From Mycobacterium sp. (GTDB lineage Bacteria; Actinomycetota; Actinomycetes; Mycobacteriales; Mycobacteriaceae): DNA of 64,000 bases. The translations under genes and the position numbers were made by a program. Under the pieces are notes generated by a model. That model was given only the letters and a program-made list of their open reading frames with translations, searched no databases and was not told where the DNA came from. Every line of letters starts with the position of its first letter. The stretch's first letter is position 1. The stretch is from contig JAGQTV010000103.1 in the NCBI GenBank assembly GCA_020438845.1, forward strand, positions 1-64,000, in the 5' to 3' direction. Positions 1 through 9,588 of this stretch are shown piece by piece.

Positions 1-2
1 AC

Positions 3-161
3 GAAATCCACGCCCAACACGAAAAACAACGCACCTACAAAAGCCGCCACCAACACTCCCCCGAAAAATTCCACCTCGACCCCGACCGCATCCGCCACGA
101 CCTAGGGTTCGTCTACGACGCCTACGACCTTGAGGCCCCTGCCACAACCAACGGCACCTGA
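3..161 (+). CDS. C-terminal fragment of an unknown protein (cut by window edge)
   Basis: An open frame enters from the left edge and stops at a TGA at 159-161, leaving 52 residues. The visible tail is charged and rich in His, Gln and Asp, with a segment HLDPDRIRHDLGFVYDAYDL. I do not recognise the family. Codon choice is unlike the core genes: Lys is AAA, Glu is mostly GAA and Gln is CAA, giving A+C-rich coding DNA. That style is common in actinobacterial mobile or plasmid genes, so transfer is possible, but this is inference. No neighbour on the same strand follows. Confidence 0.5.
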   Translation, partial: EIHAQHEKQRTYKSRHQHSPEKFHLDPDRIRHDLGFVYDAYDLEAPATTNGT

Positions 162-288
162 GATCGCTAGGGTCACCTTAGAGACCGCGTCAAAGACGTT
201 TCCCCCCGAACAACGGGCGCGGAAGGGAGCGGAACTGTAACGGTCGGCTGCGCTGCCTTGCGGGTTCCGATGAACCGCCCTCTGGACA

Positions 289-326
289 GTCCGCCCGGTG
301 AGACAGCGGACCTTCGGCGGGCGGAC
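289..326. terminator. Inverted repeat between two convergent genes
   Basis: GTCCGCCCG at 289-297 is perfectly complementary to CGGGCGGAC at 318-326 around a 20-base loop. It lies between the + strand gene ending at 161 and the minus strand gene ending at 371, the expected place for a shared terminator. There is no T-run, as is usual in mycobacteria. Confidence 0.35.
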
Positions 327-370
327 GGTTCCGGCGTGCGTGCACCAGGGGCCCGAAGACCGATTACCAC

Positions 371-2569
371 TCATTCCTCTGGGAGGAGCTCCTCGGAGAA
401 CGGCGTGTAGTAGGTGTATCCGGTCAGGCCGTCGCTCGCGTTGTAGGACGTGTAGCGCGGAATCCTTCCCCAAGGCATCACGTATTGGTAGGTGACCACA
501 GTGCCCAAGGCCGTGGGGACCGACGAATAGTAGGTTCCGATGCCGAGAATCTTGGAGTAGGTGATGTTGATTACCGAGCCGACCGGCAGCACCGCGTCGC
601 CGTCGCTGGAGTTGACCTTGGTGACCAGGATGGACACCCTGGAGTCCCCGCTTGCCAACGTCTGAGTGGTGACGTCGGAGTCGAAGGCTTCGATCGGAAT
701 CCCGTCGGCATTCTTGTAGACGAACTGCTGGTAACCCTGGGTGATCATCTCCCGGGGAGGCAGTCCATTTCCGCCGCTTATCCGAAGGTCGGACGTCGCC
801 TCCAGGAGGTTGCCGTTGTTGAGCGGTACCACTGCGGTGGAATACGGCATCGTGGCATCGACACTCACGAAAATGCGGGGAATGGTGATGGTGAGCCACG
901 GCGTCGCCAGCCTGAGGTAGACGTCGGTACCTGTGTCGGTCGGCATGGCTGCGTAGATGATGTAGGACTTCAGATTCCAGGCGTGGTAGACGTTGAAGAC
1001 CGAACCGACCGGCGGAATCTGTCCGGGATCGGTGCCGACATTGGTCGATCCGTTGGTGTCGGTGACCATGATCAACTCGGTGTAACCGCCGACTAAGTCC
1101 TTGGTCGTGGTCACGTAGGCCGTGAAGTTGCCGGGCACCGGAGTGTCGGTGCCGTCCTGGTAGACGGCGAATACGTCCTGACCCTGTATGCAGTTGAAGA
1201 GCGGCGGAATGCCCCCGACGGCGGTGATGTCTTCGGTGCCGACCCTCGCCGCCGAGATGTAGTAGCCGTTGGCCAGGCCCACTTGGACGTGGCTGGTCAA
1301 AGAGTTGTCGTCCAGGTATTCCGCGGCGTCGAATGTCGTGATGAGCGTATGGCGTATCGGGATGTTTCCCAACGGCGTGACGATGGCGAAGGACACCTTG
1401 TCCTTGCCGGACTCGGTAGGTATAGCCGAGTAGGTGTACCCGAAGCCGTACAGGTTGTAGTCGGCGACGATCGAGCCCACCGGCAGCGGATCTGTCTCGC
1501 CACTGCTGTACGTGACGTCGGTGACGAGGATCTCGTTGTACCTGCCACCGTTCTTCGCATCGTCATTGGTGTTGTCCACCACGGCGGTGACGGATTGGAC
1601 CGTGACGCCATTGGAGTCTTTGATGTCGAAATTCTGAACGCCCTGAACCGTTCCCGGCGGCGCCGGCCAACGCGCTGGAGTGCCGTAGAACGACACGACA
1701 TGCAACGGGGTGGTGGCAAAGAGGTCGTAGTCGCCGACCACCAGAGTTGGGGCCACTGCCTCGGCGTTGGCGGTAGGGGTAGCCGCGCCCGAAAGCTCTC
1801 GGCGCGCCGCCGCAAGCAACGTCCACATGGCTGGGGAGTCTCCGGTGGTCCCGTTCCACGTGTTCCCCGCCAGGACGCTGACGGCACGGCCGACCACGTT
1901 GGCGACTCCGGTCGAATCGCCGGAAGCCACACTCTTCGCCGCCGACGCGAACGTGGTGTTGAGACCGGTGGTCGACGCAGCAGCCAAGACCGTACTTCCT
2001 TGACCATTCGTCACGGTACCGTCGCGGGCGGACTCGGTGGCCTCTGCCGTCGTCGATTCCAGGATCCCGATCTCTGCGGCTGCCGAGGGGGCGGTGCCTT
2101 TGATCGAATCCCGCACGGCGCCGTCGATCGACTCCCCTATTTGGCGGGAGGCGGCGGTAGCGGCTTTGGCGCCTCGCTTGGAGCCCTGAGTAGTCGATGA
2201 GCCCTGAGTAGTCGATCCGGCCGATGGCTGACGCGCGCCAGTGGTCTCGGGAAGCCTGGGCCTGAGACGGTCTGAGATGTTGGTAGTGCCGACTCCTGCC
2301 GGAATTCTCGTGCGAGTAACGGATGTTCCATTGCTCGCCGACGTACTCGCCGACGACCCGGGGGCTGAGTTGCTGGTTCGGCCTGAACGCTGGGTTGCGG
2401 GAGCCGACGACCCGGACGAATCGTCGTCCGCCCAAGCGACCCCGCACCCGGTGAACGTCGCTGCGCCAAACCCCATCGCCATCGCCATTCCCGCGATAGC
2501 GGCTGTGTGGTTGGAAGCCTTCAGTGCTCGACCGCGAATTTTGACATTCGCTGGGGACACGGTCAGCAT
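371..2569 (-). CDS. Secreted protein with three C-terminal repeats
   Basis: A 732-residue protein of unknown function. From the ATG at 2569 it begins with a basic segment, then a hydrophobic stretch ending in VAWA before an acidic DDD run, a plausible Sec signal peptide. A Ser/Thr/Gly-rich linker of about 200 residues follows. The last ~430 residues hold three related units, each with a PVGS motif, then an aromatic Tyr-rich stretch (FGYTYSAIP, KSYIIYAAMP, GTYYSSVP), a Thr/Gly turn and a P(L/W)xxIP end (PLGNIP, PWLTITIP, PWGRIP). This looks like a beta-rich repeated domain of a cell-envelope or exported protein. An upstream TTG at 2605 sits 5 nt after AAGGGGTGA and could be the true start; the ATG lacks a clear ribosome binding site. 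An ATG at 2719 is possible but gives a long leader without signal character. Neighbouring genes give no clue to function. Confidence 0.75.
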   Translation of the reverse strand: MLTVSPANVKIRGRALKASNHTAAIAGMAMAMGFGAATFTGCGVAWADDDSSGSSAPATQRSGRTSNSAPGSSASTSASNGTSVTRTRIPAGVGTTNISDRLRPRLPETTGARQPSAGSTTQGSSTTQGSKRGAKAATAASRQIGESIDGAVRDSIKGTAPSAAAEIGILESTTAEATESARDGTVTNGQGSTVLAAASTTGLNTTFASAAKSVASGDSTGVANVVGRAVSVLAGNTWNGTTGDSPAMWTLLAAARRELSGAATPTANAEAVAPTLVVGDYDLFATTPLHVVSFYGTPARWPAPPGTVQGVQNFDIKDSNGVTVQSVTAVVDNTNDDAKNGGRYNEILVTDVTYSSGETDPLPVGSIVADYNLYGFGYTYSAIPTESGKDKVSFAIVTPLGNIPIRHTLITTFDAAEYLDDNSLTSHVQVGLANGYYISAARVGTEDITAVGGIPPLFNCIQGQDVFAVYQDGTDTPVPGNFTAYVTTTKDLVGGYTELIMVTDTNGSTNVGTDPGQIPPVGSVFNVYHAWNLKSYIIYAAMPTDTGTDVYLRLATPWLTITIPRIFVSVDATMPYSTAVVPLNNGNLLEATSDLRISGGNGLPPREMITQGYQQFVYKNADGIPIEAFDSDVTTQTLASGDSRVSILVTKVNSSDGDAVLPVGSVINITYSKILGIGTYYSSVPTALGTVVTYQYVMPWGRIPRYTSYNASDGLTGYTYYTPFSEELLPEE

Positions 2570-2709
2570 CGTGTCCAAAGCTGGCTCTGCGTCAGACAAC
2601 GACAAACAATCACCCCTTGCCTGTTTGCTGAGAACACTAGGGTACGTTTGCTGAGGATGGCAAGGCGCCCGCTGAGCGGCGCGGATTCGAGCCCGCCACC
2701 ACCTCAGCG

Positions 2710-2729
2710 TGAACGCCAATCGGCGTTCA
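2710..2729 (-). terminator. Hairpin overlapping the dnaE1 stop codon
   Basis: TGAACGCC and GGCGTTCA form a perfect 8-bp stem with a four-base loop. The TGA stop of dnaE1 is part of the stem. No U-tract follows, so this would be a mycobacterial-type terminator or 3' end stabiliser. Confidence 0.5.
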
Positions 2730-5700
2730 GCCGCCCAGACAACCGGGCCCGAGCAGCGCCTTCAAATCCCCCATTAGCGCCGACGACGGCGTCACGCGTA
2801 AAGACGGGTCCAACTCCAGAGTGGTGATTCGATCGCCGCTGATGAGCCGCAAGTGAACCTGGGAAGTCCCGGGATGCCTGGACAACACCTGCTTGAGTGC
2901 GGTGACCTTGTCCAGTGTGCACTGGCGGGTGGGCAGGCTGACGGCCAACGGCCGCTCCCGCTGAGCGTTCGAGAAATCAGGCACCACGAGGTCATTGGCG
3001 ATCAGGCTGATGCGGTCATCCTGAATTCGAACTTTCGCGCCCACTACAACCACGGCGTCGTCGGCGATCTCCGCTCCGAACAGCGAGTAGGTCTGCGGGA
3101 AGAACATCACCTCGATACCGCCGGTCAGATCTTCCAACTGCGCTGAGGCCCAGGGCATTCCGCTTTTGTTGACCCGGCGGTTGACCGCTGCCAGAATCCC
3201 GCCGACTCGGACCTGGGCGTCGTTGGCGACGTCCCCGTCCAGGATCGCTGGGATCTGGGTATCGACCTGCCCGGCCAGCAGGTGCGCGACGCCGTTGAGT
3301 GGGTGGCCGGACACATAGAGGCCGAGCATCTCTCGTTCAAGGGCAAGCTTGTGCTTGTCCTCCCACTCATCCTCAGGCACCTTGATGGTGAACACAGCAT
3401 CGGTGCTGCCATCGCCGCCATCCCCCGATCCCCCGCCGAACAGGTCGAACTGACCCATCGCCTCGGCCTTCTTGGTTCCCAGCACCGACTCGACCGCGTC
3501 GGAGTGCACCAGGAACAAACCCTTGCGCGCATGGCCCAGTGAGTCGAATGCACCCGCCTTGACCAGCGACTCGGTGACCTTCTTGTTGCACGCCCCGATG
3601 TCGATCTTGTGCAGGTAGTCGGAGAAGTCGGTGAAATTGCCTTTGGCGGTGCGGGTGGCGATCAGGGAACTGACCACATTGGCCCCGACGTTGCGGATTG
3701 CGCCCAGACCGAATCGGATGTCGTTTTCCACCGAGGCGAAGTTCTGCACCGACTCGTTGACGTCGGGTGGGAGCACCGTGATGCCCAGCCGACGGCAGTC
3801 GGCAAGGTAGACGGCAGCCTTGTCCTTGTCGTCACCGACAGAGGTGAGCAGACCCGCCATGTATTCGGCGGGATAGTTGGCCTTGAGGTAGGCAGTCCAG
3901 TACGACACCAGCCCGTAGCCCGCCGCGTGGGATTTGTTGAACGCGTATCCCGCGAAAGGCAGGATGGTGTCCCACAGGGCCTTGACCGCACGCTCGGAGA
4001 AGCCGTTGGCGGTCATGCCTTCGTAGAAGCCCTTGTATTCGGCTTCGAGCACCTCAAGCTTTTTCTTGCCCATGGCTTTTCGCAGCGCGTCGGCCTTACC
4101 CATGGTGTAAGAGGCGACCTTCTGCGCAATGAACATGATTTGCTCTTGGTAGACGATCAGGCCGTAAGTCTCGGCCAGAATCTCCTTGAGCGGTTCTTCC
4201 AACTCGGGGTGGATCGGCTTGATGGCCTGCCTGTTGTTCTTTCGGTCGGCGTAGTCGTTGTGTGCGTTCATGCCCATCGGGCCCGGCCGGTACAGCGCCA
4301 GCACGGCGACGATGTCGTTGAACTCGGTGGGCTGCATCCGGCGCAGCAGATCCCGCATCGGGCCGCCATCCAGCTGGAACACTCCCAGGGTGTCGCCACG
4401 CCCCAGCAGTTCGTAGGCCTTCGGGTCGTCGAGGGGCAGCGATTCCAGATCCAGGTCGATGCCGCGGTTGGCTTTGATGTTCTCGATGCAATCACCGATG
4501 ATGGTCAGGTTCCGCAGACCGAGGAAGTCCATCTTCAGCAGGCCGATGGCTTCACACGACGGGTAGTCCCAGCCGGTGATGACGGCACCGTCCTGTGGGC
4601 GCTTCCACAACGGAATTGCCTCGATGAGCGGTTCGGAACTCATGACTACCGCGCACGCGTGCACGCCGGCGTTGCGGACAAGCCCCTCCAGCCCGCGGGC
4701 TGTCTCGTAGATGGTGCGGACGTCGGGATCGGTATCGATCAGTCCGCGGACCTCGGCGGCCTCCTTGTATCGCTCGTGGGTGGGATCGGTGATCCCCGAC
4801 AGCGGAATGTCCTTGGCCATAATCGGCGGCGGCAACGCCTTGGTGATCCGGTCGGCGATCGCAAAGCCCGGCTGACCGAAGTGGACTCGAGCCGAATCCT
4901 TCAGCGCTGCTTTCGTTTTGATGGTGCCGAAGGTGATGACCTGGGCGACCCGGTCGCTGCCCCACTTCTCAGCGGCGTAGCGCACCATCTCGCCGCGGCG
5001 ACGATCGTCGAAATCGATGTCGATATCGGGCGCCGACGGGCGTTCCGGGTTGAGGAAACGCTCGAAGAGCAACCCGTGCGGGATCGGGTCGATATTGGTG
5101 ATCCCAAGTGCGTAGGCCACCAGGGAGCCGGCGGCAGATCCTCGCCCCGGGCCGACCCGGATATCGATGGAGCGTGCGTAGTTGATCAGATCCGCGACGA
5201 TCAGGAAGTAGGACGGAAAGCCCTTGCCGCAGATGACGTCGATCTCGTACTCGGCCCGCTCGGTGTACTCCGGTGGCACAGCGTCCGGAAAGCGCCGGCG
5301 CAGGCCCGCCTCGACCTCGTGACGCAGCCAGGACCCCTGATCGTGCCCTTCGGGTACCGGGAATATCGGCATCCGGTCCCGCGGAGTCCATACGTCGTCA
5401 TAGGACTGCACGCGCTCGGCGATCAACAGGGTGGAGTCACACGCCCCGGGTATTTCGCTGTCCCACAACGCACGCATCTCGGCGGCCGACTTCAGGTAGT
5501 AGCCGTCGCCGTCGAACTTGAACCGATTCGGGTCGGACAGCGTCTTGCCGGTCTGCACGCACAGCAGCGCCTCATGGTTGTGAGCTGCCTCGCGGGTCAC
5601 GTAGTGGCAGTCGTTCGTGGCCAGCGGTCGGATACCCAGCTTGCGACCAACCTCCAGCAGGCCCTCGCGGACCCGCCGCTCGATGGACAGGCCGTGGTCC

Positions 5701-6314
5701 ATCAGCTCGAGGAAGTAATTCTCCCGGCCGAAGATCTCCTGCCACCTGGCGGCCGAGGCCAGCGCTTCGGCATCCTGCCCCAATCGCAGCCGGGTCTGCA
5801 CCTCGCCAGACGGGCATCCGGTGGTCGCGATGATGCCCTCGGCATGCTCAGCGACGATCTCGGCATCCATCCGCGACCACTTGCCCAACTGCCCCTCGAA
5901 CGAGGCCAGCGAGGTCAGCTTGAACAGATTGCGCAGGCCGGTCGCGTTCTCGGCGACCATCGTGAGGTGCGTGTATGACCCGCTGCCGGACACGTCGTCG
6001 GACTTCTGGCTCGGGTCGCCCCACAGAATCCGGCGGGTATCGAAACGCGAACCGGGAGCCACGTAGGCCTCGACCCCGATTATCGGCTTGATTCCCACCT
6101 TGGTCGCGGCGTTGTAGAACTCACTGGCGCCGAACATGTTCCCGTGGTCGGTCATGCCGATCGCGGGCATCTCCAGTCGCTGAGCCTCGGCCAGCATCGG
6201 GGTGATCTTGGCAGCGCCGTCGAGCATCGAGTACTCGGAGTGGTTGTGCAGGTGCACGAACGAATCGCCGCGACGAGCGTTTGCGCGAGGAGCCAACGAA
6301 TCACCCATAGGCAC
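2727..6314 (-). CDS. dnaE1: DNA polymerase III alpha subunit DnaE1
   Basis: The replicative polymerase of the chromosome, 1195 residues. An N-terminal PHP domain starts with HLHNH at 21-25 and contains the [15 protein letters not shown] segment at 54-68; in mycobacteria this domain is the proofreading exonuclease. The palm carries [15 protein letters not shown] and the catalytic acidic cluster PDIDIDFDD with D430, D432 and D434. Tandem helix-hairpin-helix and a C-terminal OB-fold region ([18 protein letters not shown]) follow. Length and order match bacterial DnaE1. The first start is GTG at 6314; an ATG two codons in (6308) is equally possible, and neither has a strong ribosome binding site. 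A perfect hairpin overlaps the stop codon. No key residue is missing. Confidence 0.97.
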   Translation of the reverse strand: MPMGDSLAPRANARRGDSFVHLHNHSEYSMLDGAAKITPMLAEAQRLEMPAIGMTDHGNMFGASEFYNAATKVGIKPIIGVEAYVAPGSRFDTRRILWGDPSQKSDDVSGSGSYTHLTMVAENATGLRNLFKLTSLASFEGQLGKWSRMDAEIVAEHAEGIIATTGCPSGEVQTRLRLGQDAEALASAARWQEIFGRENYFLELMDHGLSIERRVREGLLEVGRKLGIRPLATNDCHYVTREAAHNHEALLCVQTGKTLSDPNRFKFDGDGYYLKSAAEMRALWDSEIPGACDSTLLIAERVQSYDDVWTPRDRMPIFPVPEGHDQGSWLRHEVEAGLRRRFPDAVPPEYTERAEYEIDVICGKGFPSYFLIVADLINYARSIDIRVGPGRGSAAGSLVAYALGITNIDPIPHGLLFERFLNPERPSAPDIDIDFDDRRRGEMVRYAAEKWGSDRVAQVITFGTIKTKAALKDSARVHFGQPGFAIADRITKALPPPIMAKDIPLSGITDPTHERYKEAAEVRGLIDTDPDVRTIYETARGLEGLVRNAGVHACAVVMSSEPLIEAIPLWKRPQDGAVITGWDYPSCEAIGLLKMDFLGLRNLTIIGDCIENIKANRGIDLDLESLPLDDPKAYELLGRGDTLGVFQLDGGPMRDLLRRMQPTEFNDIVAVLALYRPGPMGMNAHNDYADRKNNRQAIKPIHPELEEPLKEILAETYGLIVYQEQIMFIAQKVASYTMGKADALRKAMGKKKLEVLEAEYKGFYEGMTANGFSERAVKALWDTILPFAGYAFNKSHAAGYGLVSYWTAYLKANYPAEYMAGLLTSVGDDKDKAAVYLADCRRLGITVLPPDVNESVQNFASVENDIRFGLGAIRNVGANVVSSLIATRTAKGNFTDFSDYLHKIDIGACNKKVTESLVKAGAFDSLGHARKGLFLVHSDAVESVLGTKKAEAMGQFDLFGGGSGDGGDGSTDAVFTIKVPEDEWEDKHKLALEREMLGLYVSGHPLNGVAHLLAGQVDTQIPAILDGDVANDAQVRVGGILAAVNRRVNKSGMPWASAQLEDLTGGIEVMFFPQTYSLFGAEIADDAVVVVGAKVRIQDDRISLIANDLVVPDFSNAQRERPLAVSLPTRQCTLDKVTALKQVLSRHPGTSQVHLRLISGDRITTLELDPSLRVTPSSALMGDLKALLGPGCLGG

Positions 6315-6370
6315 GTCAGTCTAGGTGCGCCGAACGACAGGCCCCGGCGTGTCGTCCGACGTGTCCCGGT

Positions 6371-6964
6371 TCACGCCTCGTCCTTCATCTTCCGGGCGAT
6401 TTCCGCTGCCTGCTCGGGGGTCAACTTCTCACCGGACAGTTGGAGCACCGTGCCGTCGATGGGGTCGGTGATCTTCGGGCCCCACAACACCGTCCCGCCC
6501 CGGACGAACGCCACCTGCTTGCCCACCTGGGTCGCGGTGAACTTGGAGAACTCCTCAGCCGACTCGGGCGTCATCGTCATCTGGACGAGTTCGACGCCGG
6601 TCAGCGGGTTGCGGAAGGCCTCGACCTTGATCAACTGCATGCGCATCGCCTCGGGCTGCAACTCGTAGACCGCTGTCTTGTCGATGTCGCATATCCGCAT
6701 CGGTTTGTCCGGCGGTACGGGCGTCGGGGGCGGACATTGCTCGGGCGTGGTGACGAATGCGCTGGTGACCGGCCGTATGGGGAGCGGCTTGATGGTCAGG
6801 ACCGGCTTGGTGGTGGTTGTGGTGATCGGTGTGCTGGCCTGTTGATTCGAGCCGAGGTACGCCGACACCCACGGTACTACCTGCAGAAGAATCGCCGATA
6901 ATGCAGCAACGGAGGCGACGACGGCGATCATGATGCGCTTGTTACGGCTCTTTTTTACAGTCAT
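6371..6964 (-). CDS. Single-pass membrane protein with a SecD P1-head-like domain
   Basis: A 197-residue protein. Residues 1-10 are basic, followed by one membrane helix at about 11-36 and a Thr/Pro-rich linker (TPITTTTTKPVL). The exported part has three Cys (ECPPP, RICDID) and ends with a region resembling the head of the SecD P1 domain: QMTMTPESAEEFSKFT, then VAFVRGGTVLWGPKITDPIDG and an EKLTPEQAAEIARKM helix. In SecD that fold contacts translocating protein; here no SecD membrane core is present, so the role is unknown. It lies 57 nt downstream of dnaE1's start on the same strand and may have its own promoter. Confidence 0.75.
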   Translation of the reverse strand: MTVKKSRNKRIMIAVVASVAALSAILLQVVPWVSAYLGSNQQASTPITTTTTKPVLTIKPLPIRPVTSAFVTTPEQCPPPTPVPPDKPMRICDIDKTAVYELQPEAMRMQLIKVEAFRNPLTGVELVQMTMTPESAEEFSKFTATQVGKQVAFVRGGTVLWGPKITDPIDGTVLQLSGEKLTPEQAAEIARKMKDEA

Positions 6965-7083
6965 GATGCGTGCAAGTTACCTGTGCGAAGGTCGCGTCCG
7001 AAAGGCGGCGCACCGACCGCGCACGGCCCCGTCCCCGATATCCGGCGGCAAGGGCCCCGCACCGCTGGTGTCAGCGGCCCGGA

Positions 7084-7992
7084 TCACCCGGCCGGGACCC
7101 GTGTGCGGGAGCGGTACCCGCGGGACAACGCGTCAAAGCTGAAGATCGCCAGAGCAGTCCAGATCAAGCCGAATCCCAGCCACCGCGCTGGCGGCATCTC
7201 TTCATGGCCGATCAGCACGCCCCAGGCCATGAGCATCGACGGGGTTAGGTACTGAATCAAGCCGATGGTGACCAGGGGCAGTCGGTGGGTTGCGGCAGCG
7301 AACAGGAGCAGCGGTATCGCGGTTACCGGACCACACAAGAGCAGCAGCACGGCATGGGCGGGACCATGGTTGAGGAACTGAGCGTGACCGCCGATATGGA
7401 GCCAGATCAGGTAGGCGGCGGCGAACGGGGTGGCCAGGGCCGCCTCGACCCCCACACTGACCCGCGGATCGGTGGGCACGACTTTCTTCACGGCGCCGTA
7501 CAGCGCGAAACTGACGGCCAAACCGAGTGCGATCAGCGGACGCCCATGGAGGTCAAGAGACAGCACGATGACGGCGGCGAGCGCGATGGACAGGGCGAGC
7601 GACTGCGCCCGGTTGAGCCGTTCACCGAATAGGACGACTCCGAGGAACACGCTCACCAGCGGATTGACGAAGTATCCGAACGCGGTGTCGACCACGTGCC
7701 CGCTGTTGACCGCGTAGACGTAGAGGAGCCAGTTGCAGGAGATCAATGCCGAGGCACAGACCAGCAGCAGCCAGGTTCGCGGGCGGATCGCTAGCACCTC
7801 GCCCACACCCCGGACCGCAATGACAGCGGCCATGAAAACGAAGGTCCAGATGATTCGATGGGCCATGATCTCCGGTGCCGTGGCCGGCTGAAGAGCACCG
7901 AAGAACGGTGGGAACAGGCCCCACAGGCCATACGCACCGAAGGCGCACAGCAGCCCGGTGGCGTTGAGACGAGATTGCGAACTGGGTTTCAC
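7084..7992 (-). CDS. rarD: EamA-family transporter RarD
   Basis: A 302-residue polytopic membrane protein with about ten hydrophobic helices in two EamA halves. The N-terminal half has GLLCAFGAYGLWGLFPPFFG and AHRIIWTFVFMA, typical of the RarD subgroup (also called chloramphenicol-sensitive protein RarD), and the C-terminal half has TIGLIQYLTPSMLMAWGVLIG. RarD proteins are drug/metabolite-type exporters whose physiological substrate is not established. The gene stands alone between the SecD-head-like gene and rluD. Length fits the family (about 300). Confidence 0.9.
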   Translation of the reverse strand: MKPSSQSRLNATGLLCAFGAYGLWGLFPPFFGALQPATAPEIMAHRIIWTFVFMAAVIAVRGVGEVLAIRPRTWLLLVCASALISCNWLLYVYAVNSGHVVDTAFGYFVNPLVSVFLGVVLFGERLNRAQSLALSIALAAVIVLSLDLHGRPLIALGLAVSFALYGAVKKVVPTDPRVSVGVEAALATPFAAAYLIWLHIGGHAQFLNHGPAHAVLLLLCGPVTAIPLLLFAAATHRLPLVTIGLIQYLTPSMLMAWGVLIGHEEMPPARWLGFGLIWTALAIFSFDALSRGYRSRTRVPAG

Positions 7993-8035
7993 ACCGATAC
8001 AGGTCCCAGGGTGATCGGAGGCTCGCCGGAGCCGG

Positions 8036-8962
8036 TCACGAATCGTCGCGCAGAACGTCCAGAGCGTGCTGAAGGTCTGCCGGGTAGGGGCTGGTGATCT
8101 CTATCCGCCTGCCGTCGTCGGGATGGGCGAACGCCAACGACCGGGCATGCAGCCACTGACGCTCCAGACCCAGGCGCTTGGCCAGTACCGGGTCGGCGCC
8201 GTAGGTGAGGTCCCCGGCACAGGGATGGTGCAACGCGGCGAAATGCACCCGGATCTGGTGGGTGCGACCGGTCTCCAGGTGAATGTCGAGAAGGCTGGCC
8301 GCCCGGAACATTTCGAGGGTGTCGTAGTGGGTGATGCTGTGCCGGCCGTCCTCGGTCACAGCGAATTTCCAGTCGTGGCCGCGATGCCGACCGATCGGGG
8401 CGTCGATGGTGCCACTCGACGGGTCAGGATGCCCTTGCACCACTGCGTGGTAGCGCTTGTCCACGGTGCGCTGCTTGAAGGCCCGCTTCAACACGGTGTA
8501 GGCCCGCTCGGACAGTGCCACCACCATCACCCCTGAAGTGCCGACATCGAGGCGGTGGACGATGCCCTGCCGTTCGTGGATGCCGGAGGTACTGATCCGA
8601 AAACCCGCGGCGGCCAGGCCGCCAAGCACCGTCGGACCGTGCCAACCCACCGTCGCATGCGCCGCCACCCCCGGCGGCTTGTCCACAGCGACGATATCGG
8701 CGTCGGAGTACAGGATCGTCATACCCGCTACTTCGACGGGCGTGTTCTCCACCGGCGCTGGCGCTTCGGGCAGCTGCACGATCAGCAACGCCCCCGCTAT
8801 CAGCCGGTCGGACTTGCCCACCCGTACGCCGTCGATCTGCACGCCGCCGTCCTCGGCGACCGCTGCCGCCGCCGTTCGCGACAACCCGAGCAGCCGCGCC
8901 AGCCCGGCGTCCACGCGCATTCCGGCCAGCCCCTCGGGAACCGGCATGGACCGTTCCGTCAT
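8036..8962 (-). CDS. rluD: RluA/RluD-family ribosomal RNA pseudouridine synthase
   Basis: A 308-residue enzyme predicted to convert uridine to pseudouridine in 23S rRNA. Residues about 12-65 form an S4 RNA-binding domain ([30 protein letters not shown] in two halves). The catalytic core has [10 protein letters not shown], and HRLDVGTSG with nucleophile D139, then the family's [15 protein letters not shown]. Its ATG overlaps the lspA stop by four bases (ATGA), so the two are translationally coupled, the same order as in M. tuberculosis (Rv1539-Rv1540). RluD versus another RluA-family member cannot be settled by eye. Confidence 0.92.
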   Translation of the reverse strand: MTERSMPVPEGLAGMRVDAGLARLLGLSRTAAAAVAEDGGVQIDGVRVGKSDRLIAGALLIVQLPEAPAPVENTPVEVAGMTILYSDADIVAVDKPPGVAAHATVGWHGPTVLGGLAAAGFRISTSGIHERQGIVHRLDVGTSGVMVVALSERAYTVLKRAFKQRTVDKRYHAVVQGHPDPSSGTIDAPIGRHRGHDWKFAVTEDGRHSITHYDTLEMFRAASLLDIHLETGRTHQIRVHFAALHHPCAGDLTYGADPVLAKRLGLERQWLHARSLAFAHPDDGRRIEITSPYPADLQHALDVLRDDS

Positions 8963-9567
8963 CGGGCCGACTCGGCTCCGGTTCCGGTTTCCGCGGCCGT
9001 CCCTGACTCCGCCGGAAGTCCGGTATGCCCGCCGCGGCGCCCCGGAGTGTCGAAGTCATAACCCAGTAGCGACAGGCCGACCAACAAGATGGCTCCACCG
9101 ACCACCGCGGGGTCAGCGACGTTGAACACCGGCCACCAGCCGATCGACAAGAAATCCACCACGTGACCGCGCAGCGGGCCCGGGGAACGAAAGAAGCGGT
9201 CGACCAGGTTCCCCAGCGCGCCACCGAGGATCATCCCCAGCCCGATGGCCCACCAGGGCGAGACCAACCGGCGGCCCATCCAGACGATCCCGGCCACCAC
9301 TGCCGTGGCGACCAGCGTGAGCACCCAGGTGTAGCCGGTAGCCATCGAGAATGCCGCGCCGGAATTGCGGACGAGCGTCCAGGTGACGGTGTCGCCGATG
9401 ATCGACACCGGCTGCCCCGGCGTCAGCCATTTCACGGCCAACACCTTCGTAACGATGTCGAGTGCCAGCACGATCGCAGCAACCGACACCAGCAGGCGAA
9501 CCCGGCGCCGTGGCCCCACGGCTGGCTTGTTGCCCAGATCGGTCTCCTCGGTCACGGTCCCCATCAT
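8959..9567 (-). CDS. lspA: Lipoprotein signal peptidase LspA
   Basis: Signal peptidase II, which cuts the signal peptide of diacylglyceryl-modified prolipoproteins in the membrane. The 202-residue protein has four membrane helices. The two catalytic aspartates are visible in GNLVDRFF (D123) and [10 protein letters not shown] (D152), with the conserved NSGAAFS segment at 68-74. The N-terminal ~20 residues are a hydrophilic extension. Two ATGs begin the frame; I keep the first. It lies head-to-head with ansA, only 21 nt apart, so the two promoters must overlap the coding starts. Confidence 0.95.
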   Translation of the reverse strand: MMGTVTEETDLGNKPAVGPRRRVRLLVSVAAIVLALDIVTKVLAVKWLTPGQPVSIIGDTVTWTLVRNSGAAFSMATGYTWVLTLVATAVVAGIVWMGRRLVSPWWAIGLGMILGGALGNLVDRFFRSPGPLRGHVVDFLSIGWWPVFNVADPAVVGGAILLVGLSLLGYDFDTPGRRGGHTGLPAESGTAAETGTGAESAR

Positions 9568-9588
9568 TCCCTAAAGCAGGTTGCTGAG

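Noticed and set aside
2650-2708. A functional tRNA gene
   Set aside because: Only 59 nt, the T-stem has mismatches and no proper D-arm or anticodon arm can be drawn; kept only as a weak observation.
3609-5978. A 789-residue + strand open frame opposite dnaE1
   Set aside because: Antisense shadow of a strongly conserved gene; its protein has no domain motif and arises from high GC at third positions.
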